A stretch of 64,000 nt of DNA from Rhizoctonia solani (lineage: Eukaryota; Basidiomycota; Agaricomycetes; Cantharellales; Ceratobasidiaceae), in NCBI RefSeq assembly GCF_016906535.1, contig NC_057383.1, positions 1,984,001 through 2,048,000 of the forward strand, in the 5' to 3' direction. Positions 25,361 through 37,800 of the stretch are shown here, piece after piece. The first letter of the stretch is position 1. Every line of letters begins with the position of its first letter. The translations under genes were made by a program, and so were the position numbers. The notes beneath the pieces are model-generated. The model was not told the DNA's origin. It saw only the letters and a program-made list of their open reading frames with translations, and did not search any database.

Positions 25361-28022
25361 ATGATGCCATCCGCTCGAACACCACCTACCTCTGATCAGT
25401 ACTCATCTCTTCATGAGGTGCCTTCCCCCCCGCCTCAGATTCAAGTTCCCGTAGCAGGCCCCGGTTTAAATGGTTCCGCCCCTTTAACACCAGAACCACA
25501 GAACATGTCTCAAGGCGAGTGAACCAAAATTGGACCCTGATATTAGCCACTAACTTCAATTTGCAGCCTCTATCGATGAAATGCACCGTGTTCATGATAT
25601 CGAACACGAATCACAAGACAGGACCAATCCCACTAATAATACGCACGAACGCCGGCATATTCAACCTATATCTCATAGCGACAATGCAGGTGTTTCCGAT
25701 CCCTGGAGTCCTAGTTACCAACGAAACCCAAATCGATTCTCCCTCGGGGCGAGTTCTGGAAAGCTTACCGTGGCTACATCATATGTCAGCGGAAACAGCG
25801 AACCCTCACACCCGCGGGGCCCATTATATGCACACCATCGACATCGCTCCGCTTCACCCGATGCACCCGTTCGTATTCGACGCAAAGCTCCTGGACTCTC
25901 CAATTTCTTTCGCAAGCTAAATGGGGAGCGTGTACGTGAGCGCGGTCACAAAGTACCCGGATTTTGGCAAAGCCTGAAGGCTATCATGTTGTGTAGCTGT
26001 GAGTAAAGATGATGAGGATGACGCAATGAATTGATCGACCGGGCGCTTTCACAGGGTTGAACATTTTACTAGTGTTCCTTCCTTTTTCATGGATCGCAGC
26101 TCTAGCCAAGTGGGAAGAGGTTTATACCTTTATTCGTGAATACTCTCACAATAGTCCTACCCTTTATGCTCTAACATATATGCAGTGTCATTCATTGCGA
26201 TTATTCCACTCGAAAACTTATCCGAGTACGGTGGAGAACAATTGGCGCTCTACTGCGGGGAAAGTATCGGTGACCTCATTGTGATTACGCTTCACAACAC
26301 CGTCGAAGCCGTACTCGCTATCGTTCTTTTAGTCAAGTGTGAACTCAAGCTGCTTCAATCAACAGTGATCGGTGTGGTTTTGCTTCACTGTCTACTCGTC
26401 CCTGGAGTCGCGTTCTTGACGGACGGAACCAAATTATGGGCTCAGCAGCTCAAGCCACGAATAACCGAGCTCAATCAAAGTTTGCTGACAATTGGGTATG
26501 TCATCTAAGGCCTTTGTGTTGATGGCATATCCCTTAATGAGTGCGTTTTGAATAGAGTCTTATCCCTTGTCGTGCCGACTGCCTTCTTCTCTGCCCTCCC
26601 ATACGAACATCCCGAACAATACGCCCCTCAATTTATCAACGAAACGCGCATAGCGACCCGTCCAGGCTCGGCACCAACGCGCAGAGATCTATTGTCCACC
26701 AACCTGCTTGATTTGAACAAGCGCGTGCTGTTCACACCTCCTACGCACAACGCTTCTATTTACGCCATTCAAGTTGCATCGACCGTTGACGCGGTGTCAG
26801 ACTTGACTCGGGACTGGTTGTTACGGCTATCAAGAGGTATCTCTATTATACTTCTTCTCGTGTAAGCTTATTATATTTTCTCAGTTCAGAATCAGGACTG
26901 ATTAATCCATAGTTACGTTGGCTCAAGAATTTATCTCCATAATCCACCCGGTGAACACATTGTTGTCGAAACTGTTCATACTACGGCCGAAGATGACCAT
27001 GTTGAGAAAGGCCATGCAGTTGTCTATAGTGAACTCACGCCTCGCGACCCTTTCAATCCCATGCATACATTCAAACGACCGTTCAGGAAGCCACATTCAA
27101 AGGAAGATATGGAAGAGGATCGTGAGCGGTTAATTTCACAGGTCGAGCACGAGCATGGCGCTTCAGAGTTTATTGATGAAGGAAGTAACAAACACCAACA
27201 TCCTCCCGAAGTAAATCCTTGGGTCGCAATACTGTTATTAATAATCATAATTGGGCTATTGAGCATTACTGCTGAATGGGTAAGTACTCTGAAATTTATT
27301 CACTGAACGTAAATGAATGATTCCATCTAGCTCGTTAAAAGCATTGACGTGATTCGGGCGAAGCGTTTATTTAGTTCCGAGGCAAGTCCTTGTCTTTCCC
27401 ACTTGCTACCTAGTTAACACAGCTATAGTGGTTCGGATTAATATTACTTCCCCTAATTTCTTTTGCTGGGGACGGACTCAATACACTCATGTTCTTTATC
27501 CGTTCAAACCTCATGAAGATGGACGTCCGTTGGCCGAATGACCTTGCGAAGGCAAAATCCATTGATCTCAGGTACTTTTTTGTTCCATCTCCGCTTCGCT
27601 TTTTGACCGAAGACCTTTCATAGTGTTCAGTTCACTCTTTTTTGGATCCCAGTGCTAATTTTGGTTGCATGGGCACTGGAAAAACCACTCACGCTACTCT
27701 TTGGTTCGTGTTCTACCTCTCGTTTTCTAAATAAGCAACAAACCAGGGATTAGACCATTTCGAAATCGTAGTCGTAGTCGGAGCCTCGTTCCTCGTCAAT
27801 TCGATCACCCAAGACGGACGGACGAACTGGTCTGAAGGCCTGATTATGGTCGGATTTTACGTTATCATTGTAGGTTATCTTAGATAGCCAAGTTCAAGGT
27901 GACACACTAATGTTGCAATAATATAGGCATTGGCAGCGTGGTACTATCCAGGCCATGCTGAGGCCCATTTCTTGCTTCAATGCAAGTCGATGCAAGAGTT
28001 ATTATCGAACCCGCCATTCTGA
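25361..28022 (+). CDS. Divergent CAX-family cation/proton exchanger
   Basis: A multi-spanning membrane protein related to vacuolar Ca2+/H+ antiporters (VCX1/CAX). ATG at 25361 (MMPSARTPPTS) opens a polar N-terminus of about 200 residues. Two hydrophobic halves follow, separated by an acidic/His-rich loop (about 26950-27210). The first half has PLENLSEYGGEQLALYCG and then LHNTVEAVLAIVLL, corresponding to the canonical GNAxE alpha-1 motif with Gly replaced by His and Glu kept. The second half has AEWLVKSID and WFGLILLPLISFAGDGLN, where the canonical GNAAEH alpha-2 motif has become SFAGDG. The last segment reads VIIALAAWYYPGH. At least nine introns occur and the stop is at 28020-28022. Transport of Ca2+ is therefore a family inference; the altered motifs could change ion choice or make it a non-transporting relative. 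Confidence 0.8.
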
Positions 28023-28445
28023 GGACATGTATACTCCACGATTTTGACGTGGTTGATTAGGGCACTGGATATTTGAAAGCTTACTTCGTAGGCGACCAAA
28101 TCGGGTGGACGCGACAATATTTTGTAATTTAATGTGTGTTGATAAGTCATTGCATACGTACCTATATGCATGGTGTCCTGGTAGCTTTAGTTTACCAAGC
28201 ACAGATCTCTATAGGTCCTGATGCGCTCCTCTACAAAGTGGTCTAGATCTCTCCCACATTTACAACTGATTGGGAGAAAAGCTATTCGGTAGATACGCGT
28301 GTGGTCAGAAATTGGGCCCCTAGAGGGGCTGCCGGGTCGCATTAGCGACACCGATAGGAAAGCTTAAGACCGGGGCACTGAGACGCGGGGGGGGGGGGCA
28401 TTAGAGACGGGGATGTGTAGCGGTGGAAGGGATGAATCTCCGCGT

Positions 28446-28782
28446 ATGCGGGCACGTGTGCCTCTATAAATAATTTCTCGGGATGCTACATATTTTTTAA
28501 ATACATTCCCCTTCATAAACGAACAAGATTGAGGATGCTACTTATCCCCGTCCAACCCCTGCCTCCGCAGGTGTCCGCTTGTTTCTCTGGTTCTTGCCTC
28601 GCTCTCCGTCTCTTCTCTCTTATTCTCTCTCCGCCTCTCTCTTTCTCTCGCCGTTGCGTTTTTATGTGCCCATGGATGCGTTGCGTCATGGTCTTTCATA
28701 TATTATCACGAGCGGTTTGCCTAGTTCGTATGTAGCTCCTGTTCTCCGCAATAGAAGTGTATTAAAAAAATGCGGGCACGTG
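28446..28782 (+). mobile_element. SINE-like retroposon with 13-base target duplication
   Basis: The 311-base insert at 28459-28769 ends in a run of A. It is bounded by identical copies of ATGCGGGCACGTG at 28446-28458 and 28770-28782. The insert contains TATAAATA near its 5' end and a long pyrimidine-rich middle. Its 3' part (GAGCGGTTTGCCT...ATGTAGCTCCT) recurs in the short insertion at 29404. The structure is that of a LINE-mobilised short retroposon; no tRNA-type A or B box was recognised. Confidence 0.7.
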
Positions 28783-29391
28783 CTATATACATGCGACTGG
28801 GGCGCATACCCCGGTGCCTCCTAGTCCGAGGTGAGTTGGGTGGCTACTCTTAACAGCTACAGGGCGTGGTGGCGGGTGGGAAGAAACAAAGAGCTGCACG
28901 AGACTCTGGAAAGTTGGGCCGTGACTGGTCTGTTCACAGTCACGTGCTGGAAGATTTTTTTGATACAATTTATTACTTGGACCTGAATACATGGTTGGAC
29001 ACCAAGGTTCCACTGGAGCAAGGCTACGTACATAGCAGCAGAAAAGGAAGGAAGCTAGCCCCGGCGGAACATCGGGGCATCACCTCAGCTATACATAACC
29101 AATCACATAGTATTGTCAGGAAAAACCAGGTGAGCTAATCAGCGCTTATTAGCTTGTTAGATCAATTAGCTACTCCCTCCATCATGATAGACCATAATTA
29201 CAAGCCGACTGTTTCATAAGCTCAAAATGTAGTCTGGATGGGGAGAAAGGTGGGATTTACTATCAAAAGCGGCCTTTGGCTCCCGTTTTTGATGAGCGCC
29301 AAAGTTAGGTAGTGGTGGGCTGGTGACCCTCCTTTACAAGCCATGATCGAATATATTAGTCGTGGATTAGGAGTCTATCTGAGCCTTAACT

Positions 29392-29472
29392 ATACGCCAC
29401 GTGTGTGAGCGGTTTGCCTTGTTTCGCATGTAGCTCCTTAAATATGAATCAAAAAAAAAAATACGCCACGTG
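29392..29472 (+). mobile_element. 5'-truncated copy of the SINE-like retroposon
   Basis: A 57-base insert (29404-29460) ends in ten A residues and is flanked by ATACGCCACGTG at 29392-29403 and 29461-29472. Its first 30 bases match the 3' part of the 28.4 kb element. The length fits 5' truncation during target-primed reverse transcription. Confidence 0.7.
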
Positions 29473-29749
29473 AATAATAACTTATTGTTAAGAAATATAC
29501 GAAATTCTTTACAACAAGGAGACTCATGAGTCATTCTGGATCTGTGATTTACAAATCACATCAAAATTCATTTTGAACACTCCGTACGGGTGCCGTGAGC
29601 ATATTTTCCAAAAGCACAATGGACTCCATTGAATGGAGACAATGTTTGGTCTGTGGCGGTGCACAAGGTGACTCGGGCGCTTATCGAGAGGTTCACTTCC
29701 TGCCAAAACTCTGCGAGGTTTCACGTAATTTTGTGTCGCCACGATCATC

Positions 29750-32186
29750 ATGTCCAACACCCATGGGGACTCTCCAACGAAAGCTAGACACACGCATTCC
29801 AGCGAATATCGGTCATGGCACGTAGCTGATTCCCGAAAAACACTCACGCGCGACATCCCAGAGGTCCCGGAGGTGTATCTGGATTCTCTCATGGACGCGG
29901 TCCTCCCTTCTCTCCCGCCTGAAACGCTAAATGGGGTTTGCAATGCGCTCGAAACAGCTGGTCATATCAAGGATCCGGATACCCCTAATTCACGATGGCG
30001 TTGCTTGCCATTGGACCCGTGCGTTAACACCAAGCCTGAGACCGAGAAATTTCGATTTCTCGACAATGTTTCTCAAGCCATAATCGAATCCTATCATAGT
30101 TTCCATCATATGGAGCCCACTCTCACCACACGGCTCCAAGTGACTGGGCAAATCACGCCGCTTGGCAATCGCCGTAACACTTCCCGACCGGACGGATATT
30201 TCCAAGTAATTATCGAGGACCCAGGTCCAAGACAATCGAATTGGGCCGATATTGTTATGCCCATGGAATTCAAGAATGTACATAATCGACAGAATCAAAT
30301 TGATGTAAGAGCCCCGATAAACTTCGCGTTTAGAGCTCACCTGTTGATGCTGACCGGCAGGACTTTGGCAAAGTAATGTGGTCGATGCACCATATCATGC
30401 GCAACGACGCTCGTCGTAGATATGTACATGGGCTTACCTGTGAGAATACAAAAGTCCGGTTATGGTATAATGACCGAGCCGATGTTGTCGCCTCACAGGA
30501 GTTTGATGTGAACAAGGTAAGCGATTTATAATTAGCTGACCTTGCCGGGGAAATAAATACAGGGTTTTATAGGACTGGAAATTCCTCGTCCGTATCATTT
30601 TATCCGTGCTACTAGCCGAAGGAGTTGAATTAGGCTACAACCCAAATATCCAACTTGTTCCCTCCAACAACCTAAACTCCGAGCCTTCCTACGATATCAC
30701 CATTCGAAACCCCGACACGCAGGCGAGTACTATATACCGCACTGTTGGGATAATCTCCGATGTAGGAGCCGATAGTATGGTTGGTCGTGGAACTCGTGTG
30801 TGGGAAGTCCGGAAGCTGGTTGATGGAGAACTGGTTGGCACTTCATATGCTCTCAAAGATACGTGGGTGCACGAAGATCGTGTCCCAGAGCATAAGCTTA
30901 TCCAGAAATTCCGGAGCGAACAGCCAGATTACGCCCAGCACTTTCTTACTCCGATAGATTATGGTTTTGCACCCTTTGATCCCGCTCAACCACTCGTCCT
31001 GGATAATACCCACACAACTCTGCGCCGAAAAGAGTTGGTACCAACTCGAAAGCTCCTACCCACACATTCTGGGTCACCCTCGGCGGTTGCGCTCCACATT
31101 ACAAGTAGCAGAAGCCTGAAAACCACGAGTTCCGTGAGGGACAGCGTTGGACACTTGGGAGACATTCCGGATTCACCTTCGGAGGGGCATCAAGTCTTCC
31201 TTCTGGGTAAATATCCTCGCCAACACTACCTCACCGTATTCGAGGAGATTGGCACTCCGATACACAAATTGCGCAATTTCGCAGAGGTATTCACCGCGAT
31301 CCAAGGTGGTTGGGAAGGTGAGCGAGGCACAAGAACTTTAACGGTCGCTGACATTTGCCGTTCTCCCCATGATTCTGAAGGCCTGCATGCCATACACCTT
31401 TGCAAGTACGTTCATCGAGACGTGAGTTCGGGGAATATACTACTTGTACCACCCAAAGGCCCCTGGGGTGAACGTGGTGTGATAATGGACTTGGAGTATG
31501 GGAAGGATATCAATGACACGAGAGTTGCCCATAATGTACGAACGGTGAGAGTCATACACTTCATGATTACCGTTTCCGAGGCTTATTTGAGTCTTATGTA
31601 GGGCACAGTGTTATTTATGGCCACCGAGGTAGCTCTCATGGACCATCATCGATTTCGCACCATCCCATCACCCGGGCAAACGTCTAATTCGCGTGAAGTC
31701 CTGGAGTCAATAGCGGAATCCCTAATGGAACAAACCCTAGAGCCACCCCAAAAACCGATCCAAGTTCCCCCGTTCCGGCACAACCAACTCCACGATATGG
31801 AATCAATCTGGTGGCTATGCATGTGGATGATGTTCCACCTTATTCAACCCTCAAAAAACAGGCAGGACCAGATAAATAACTACCATCACGTATTCTGCAG
31901 CGCGGAGAGCAAGGTAGCCTTTATTTGCGGTTCCGGGCTGTATCGCAAGTTCACCTCGCACCTTTCGGAACACCAAACGTGGGTTGACCTTATGGAGAGG
32001 TGGTCGCAGATCTTGAATAACCTATATTCTACATCATACGGGGAGCACGATACTTCGGCAATCCCACCAAACCAACTTCGAATTTGCGATAAGGATATCC
32101 AAACCTCTTACAAGCTTGGGAAAGGATTTTTATTGAAGCTTCATCAGGCCTCTACGTCACTCTCCGACTTTGTGACACTTTCGTAA
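29750..32186 (+). CDS. Fungal-type (FunK1-like) protein kinase
   Basis: A large eukaryotic-type kinase of the FunK1 class, a family expanded in mushroom-forming fungi and of mostly unknown targets. ATG at 29750 (MSNTHGDSPTK). The N-terminal 250 residues carry the usual FunK1 leader (RPDGYFQVIIEDPG, MPMEFKN). Introns fall near 30305-30360, 30516-30571, 31319-31380 and 31543-31601. Kinase landmarks are VGRGTRVWEV (glycine loop), SYALKDTW (ATP lysine), KYVHRDVSSGNIL (catalytic HRD), IMDLEYGK in place of DFG, and GTVLFMATEVAL in place of the APE segment. HDMESIWWLCMW matches the family D/E-S-xx-W signature. The stop is at 32184-32186. No accessory domain was seen. Catalytic residues look complete apart from the family-typical DFG change. 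Confidence 0.85.
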
Positions 32187-33808
32187 CATGATGAAGCGCC
32201 GGTCGTTTCGGCCACTCGCAGAACTTCTCGTCTAACCCTCGACTGTGTACTCCTGCCAGCGGCCAAGAAAACCGGTTAGTTGCTATCTCTTTGTTGTTGG
32301 CGAAATCTTACTGGTATTGTTTGAACAGTTCGAAATAACTCAGGAAGCCGTGGGTGAGTGAAACGCCGAGAAGTTGTGGATTATCCGCGTATTTTCCATT
32401 TTATATTCTCAATACTGGGCGGGGGGGGGGATTTTTGAGAACTCGCCAGATCTAGATTATATGACGATGATAACATTTGCTAATATTGTGTATGCGATCA
32501 ATAATATACTGGTATGGTATCTACACGAGGTATCTGGGTGCTGTCTCGGGGTCGGTTTGGAGCAACGCACTTGAGACGGTGGAAATGATGTAGGCAACAA
32601 CCCGAGTTTCACCGCGTGATCAACTTGGGAAAGCACGTGGACCGCTCAGCTCGCTTCCTTATATGGAAACGTCTCAGTCATCGCCTCCCGGCGCGGCTCT
32701 CGGTGTATGTTAGCCGGCTGCCATCTTTCGATCCTTCAGAACCGAGGAAAGAAAGAATACTGGAAGTGGTGTAGCGCGACACTGGGAGCAGTGCTAACAT
32801 AGGGGTTTATATTAATTATCTCGCTCCACCTTTCGGCCATCTGTTGATACCCAGCGACTCTTTCTAGGGCTGAGCGTTGATCCAATTGTTTCACAAGCTG
32901 GACGCAATGGTATTGGTGCTCCAGATGCGCTGATCCAGCCAATCTTTTGCTTTTCTATGTAGTTCATTGTTTCGGCTTATGGCAAGAAACAGTTCATGGA
33001 TCACAGTTGAGTTTGACGTCCCGCATTCAAAGCCGAGTTCATTTGTATCTGTACGTACTTGTACCTTTAACGTATGGCACACGAGAGTGGAGATGCAAGC
33101 CCGCAATAACCCATATTTCAGGATTTCACTATGCCGAACAGCAACCCACGTAGGGTAGTTTCCCAAACTAGACTTCTTCGGTAACAAGATCGTGGTGACA
33201 GGTTTCGGCCAGGATATGGACTCAAGGGCCCATTAATACAATTCAAACCCAAGTCCGCAGTAGCCTATCGTACTTTGAAGCAAATACTACGATTTGGATT
33301 GATCTTGCGATCCCAAGATCTACACCCTGGAGTGCTGGGTCTAGACCCCTTGGATTGTAATGGCTCCCTTGCCATTTCGTTGGTTACGATTTGAGGCAAG
33401 TTGACCTAACTATCAGAGGCCTTAAGCCATCTGATATCTACATGCTTCAAAGACACATGGAATCGCAGTTATATGTTTAGCTCCAATAAATTCGGCTTAG
33501 TCCTATGAACAATGTTGGTATTCCCAAATGGGAAGTACGTAATACACCTTTCTAGAAGAATACGTTGATTGCCCCAGTACGATTGCATCACTGATCCGCT
33601 CCTACACCGGCCTCGATCACACGTAACTTTGAACCACCGGTATTTACACGCTTCCAATTTGTCACGTACGAATTCATAAATCTTCACAATGGTTTACATG
33701 AGCATATGTCCACAAATCATAATCGCACAACTGGAGATCCAGCGCAAAGATAGACTTCGCAAAAAAGTTCCCCCGTGGTCATGATAAGTCGGCCATTCAT
33801 ATTGATCG
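32187..33808. other. Intergenic region with no supported gene
   Basis: About 1.6 kb. A run of about ten G lies near 32410. Open frames on both strands near 32890-33190 overlap one another and lack known motifs. No repeat relation to other parts of the window was noticed until the MITE at 33809. Confidence 0.4.
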
Positions 33809-33997
33809 CACGGTGGGCCCCAAAAGTGTGGATCTTCTGAACGTAAAAAATCGCGCGTTATATGCGGAGTGTTGGCGGAATCCGACCAGTTTTTCCATGA
33901 GTCCGCATCCCCAACTCACCCCCGTGTCGTCGAGGTACGGATGTCTGACAAAATCTGGACGTCATGCGGATTTTCCGTACTTTTGGGGCTCACCGTG
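33809..33997. mobile_element. MITE family 2, intact copy of 189 bases
   Basis: The terminal inverted repeats are CACGGTGGGCCCCAAAAGT at the left and the complement of CACGGTGAGCCCCAAAAGT at the right, with one mismatch in 19 bases. There is no coding capacity. A diverged relative lies at 13852-14040. The target duplication is not clear. Confidence 0.7.
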
Positions 33998-34417
33998 TCA
34001 TGTCAAGGCTGGGAATTTCAATACCCTGATTTCAAGCCTTCGCTGCCCAACCTACTTTAACATGGATGTTATCCTCTCGTCCCTGGAGCTCTATTCTACC
34101 TTATTCTCTTTTATTTCCGCGGCTGGACGCGTCCGATAGACACACGCACAATTACCAGGCTCACATTTACCTTAATCTTTTATCTTTTCTCCTTTATGTT
34201 CTTATCCATCGCTAGTATATGCTATGAAACACTGGATCTCTCTCTCTGATTCGCGGGGTGCTCCCCGGTATTTTGTATTCTATCATGGGGCTGGGCTCCA
34301 ACACGACTATAATAGGATTCCGAAAAAAGGCCTTGCGCCCGTTCATGCATTATCATATACTGTAGTTTTATTTATCGATTGAAATGCTTGTTCATCCACC
34401 TTCGGACCACTTGCGAA

Positions 34418-34442
34418 GACGAAAAGACGAAAAGACGAAAAG
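34418..34442. repeat. Microsatellite, unit GACGAAAA
   Basis: Three consecutive copies of an 8-base unit. Confidence 0.7.
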
Positions 34443-34840
34443 TTACATTAAAACCAGATTATGATGTTGCTGGCGAATACTCACCAGCATAAAAAAAATT
34501 CGTAAATACACGCAAAGTGAGTCGTAAGAAATCCGGAGTGCTCCGCATCTCCAGTCCTTGGCTTCGACAGCACATACTCACCTCTGCAGTGCGAGCCTGA
34601 AAGTACGAGCGCTTCTGGCGATTTCCAAGCACAATTCTGATAATCATAATCTGCAACCGGGCGTTTACCGATTTATATGTGGCTGTGTTGCCTGGCTGGG
34701 CTTCCCCTAACCACCTCAGACGAGCTAGTTCTGTACTTGGTTGGCGATTCAAGTTACCCCGAGCAGTACTTGTAGGTCAATTTCAGTCATTAAGGGCTCG
34801 GATGATTAAGAATACCTAGCTTCCCCACATATTTACTTAC

Positions 34841-37800
34841 ATGTCTTCCACGCCCCGCGCCAAACGGGGCCCGCTTGACTGCTGGGTGTCTAAGATCGCA
34901 AAGCGCCCACGGTCAAATGTAACGACCCCAGAGCCCGCTTCAAGTTCCAATAATGCGACTCAAACCTCAAACGCCTCGGGAGAAACGTCTCAAATGCAAT
35001 CTGCCACCCCAGTCCCTCGTGATATGTCGACCGCACCTCCGCCTGCTATCGAGGACAGTATAAGGGGTGGTCTGACCCCGTCCTCTCCTCATGAGTCAGC
35101 ACCTGTCGCGGGTCCTAGGACGCCAGCTTCTCAGAAAAATACAGCGAAAAGGCCACGCTTACAACGTGTTGGCGCGGCGCTTAAAGACTTGAGTCAAAGT
35201 GCGGGTGTATTTCCGCCACTTCAAGCCGTTATCACCGACGTGATATCATGTTTCGAGACACTCAAGGTCAGTCGCATACGATCTGCACAATGAAGCGAAT
35301 GCAATCTACTGACGCATTCGCGCAAACGCAGATAGACCCAGGGTACGAGACGGAGTATGAAGCACTCTTACAGGAGCTTCAGGCCTTGAGCGGTTCCTTA
35401 GCCTATCATGTGCCGAGGTCGAACTCTGCTCATATGTCGGACTGCATAACTAGAATGAAAAGGTTAGCACCAAGGGTCAGATGAGATAAAGCAACTCATA
35501 GGATGCACAGGTCGATCGAGAAACAAACGGAAGTGATCAAGAAATGGCGAGATCAGCCCATAGAACGCAACATGGACAAGGCCGAGCAATACCGGAAGGA
35601 AGTCCTGGCGGCATATCGTGGCATTGAGAGCGCCTTTCGCCAGCTGCAGGTCAGTACCAGTTGGCAGCTTGGTGAGTTGCTCATGGTGGATAACAGACCG
35701 ATGCGACCATGGATATATGGAGTAGTGTAGTGGAGCAGACTGCGGTACGTTGGAATATGTTCACAAGGAGATGTTAGGCTGAGTCGATCGATAACAGAAT
35801 AGCCGCCTCGATAAGTTGTTCCCATCCAGATTAGCTGCACATAACTCCACTCTCTCAACCGAGGTCGATCGCCGAGCCTGTACCAAACACACACGAACCC
35901 AGATCCTGTCCGAGCTTGACCAATGGTCAGTCGATCCTCGGAAGCCCAACATATACTGGATGAACGGCATGGCTGGCACAGGCAAGACTACCATCGCATA
36001 TACGTTTGCCGAGTCGCTCAAGTCACGAGGACTTCTTGGTGCGAGCTTTTTCTGCACGCGAACTTCCAGTGAGTGCAAGGACGTAGGACGAATCATACCA
36101 ACGATCACATATCAGCTTGCACTGTACTCCATGAGCTTCCAATCAGCGGTCGTGAAGGTACTGGGGAGCAATCCTGACATCGGGACCCGGGCTATAACGG
36201 AACAATGCGAGAGGCTGATCAAAGAGCCGATCATGCAGGCGAAGGACGATATACCCGACGGACTTGTGGTCGTGATCGATGCACTTGACGAATGCAGCAA
36301 CGTGAACGGGGTACGAATGATCCTAGACGTGCTTTTCAGGATTGCTCCCAACTTGCCTCTCAAGTTCTTCGTCGCCAGTCGACCCGAACCCAACATCCGC
36401 CACAGGGTCGAGGCCCGATCCGACCTGAGTCGGTCGATATGCGTACTGCACGAGATCGAGAGGTCGATGGTCGAGGCAGACATCGAGCTATACCTTCGTG
36501 AAGAGCTTGGAGACAGCGTGTCCGAGCACGATTTGACCCAGCTTACTAAGCTATCCGGAAGACTTTTCATATATGCCGCCACCGCCATTCGATATGTCCG
36601 ACAGATGGGCACCATGGTCGACCCAGATCGGCTCGGGGCCATTCTCAGTTCGTCGTCAAGCTCGGGCTATGAACACTCGGATATTGACGACCTGTATACC
36701 ACAATCCTGGAGGCTGCAATACGCCAAACTGGCCGAAACCCCCATGAGCAGCAACAGATGCAACTGGTTCTCTGGACCGCAGTTTGCACGCGGGAGCCGG
36801 TGGACATCGATACACTGGCATCCCTGACGGGGATCAAAGCGACAAAGGCTAACATACTGCTGCAGCCTCTGTATTCGGTGTTGCACGTGTCGCAAGCAAC
36901 TAAGATGGTCACCACGCTGCATGCATCGTTCCCCGACTTTATGTTTGATGAGGCGCGGTCGACCAAGTTCTACTGCGACGAAACAAAGCACAGTCAGCTG
37001 CTTGCCGAACGGTGCTTCTTGGTGATGGAAGAACAGCTGCGATTCAACATCTGTAGTCTAGAGGCGTCGTTTATACCCGATAGCGAAGTGCAAGACCTAG
37101 AAGATCGGATAGCAAGGTCAATCTCGTCAACGCTGTCATACGTAGCGCACCACTGGGGAGACCATGTAGTCAAGAGCGCGCCGTGTGAGATAGTGCGGAA
37201 AGGGCTGAAGGAGCTCCTGTCATACCGACTGCTGTTCTGGATGGAGGTGATGAGCCTGAAGCGTACGCTGGACAAAGGGATGGGTATGCTGTCGGCGCTC
37301 AAGCCATGGGTGACGGTAAGGCATTTGAGTAGAGCAGTATTAGTATGAGGCTGATGATGGGTGATAGGTTGAAGATACACCACCAGATCTTGTCAGGCTG
37401 CTGGACGACTCGTGGATCTTCGTGTCAAAGTATGCTGCTGGATCTGTTTCGCAGTCGACGCCGCATATATACATCTCGGCATTGCCATTTTGCCATCGGA
37501 CAAGCTTGGTATACAAGCAGTACTGGAGTCATACTCGGGATCTTCTAGGCTTGGAAGGATCTGCGGTGGAACAAAGTCAAACGGCGCTACTAGCATCATG
37601 GCCGATGGACTCAAAAGCCCTCTCGCTGGCATTCTCTCCTGATGGGTCTCGATTTGCAATTGGATTCGAAGATGGCACAGTACATGTATTTTATACCCAC
37701 AATGGAACGGTTGCTCTTGGCCCCCTCGGGGGGCATACCAGGAAAGTCAAATCCGTAGCGTTCTCTCCCGATGGACTGTTGCTTGTCTCTGGCTCTGACG

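Noticed and set aside
32891..33187. 98-codon minus ORF
   Set aside because: No recognisable motif and overlapped by plus-strand frames of similar length.
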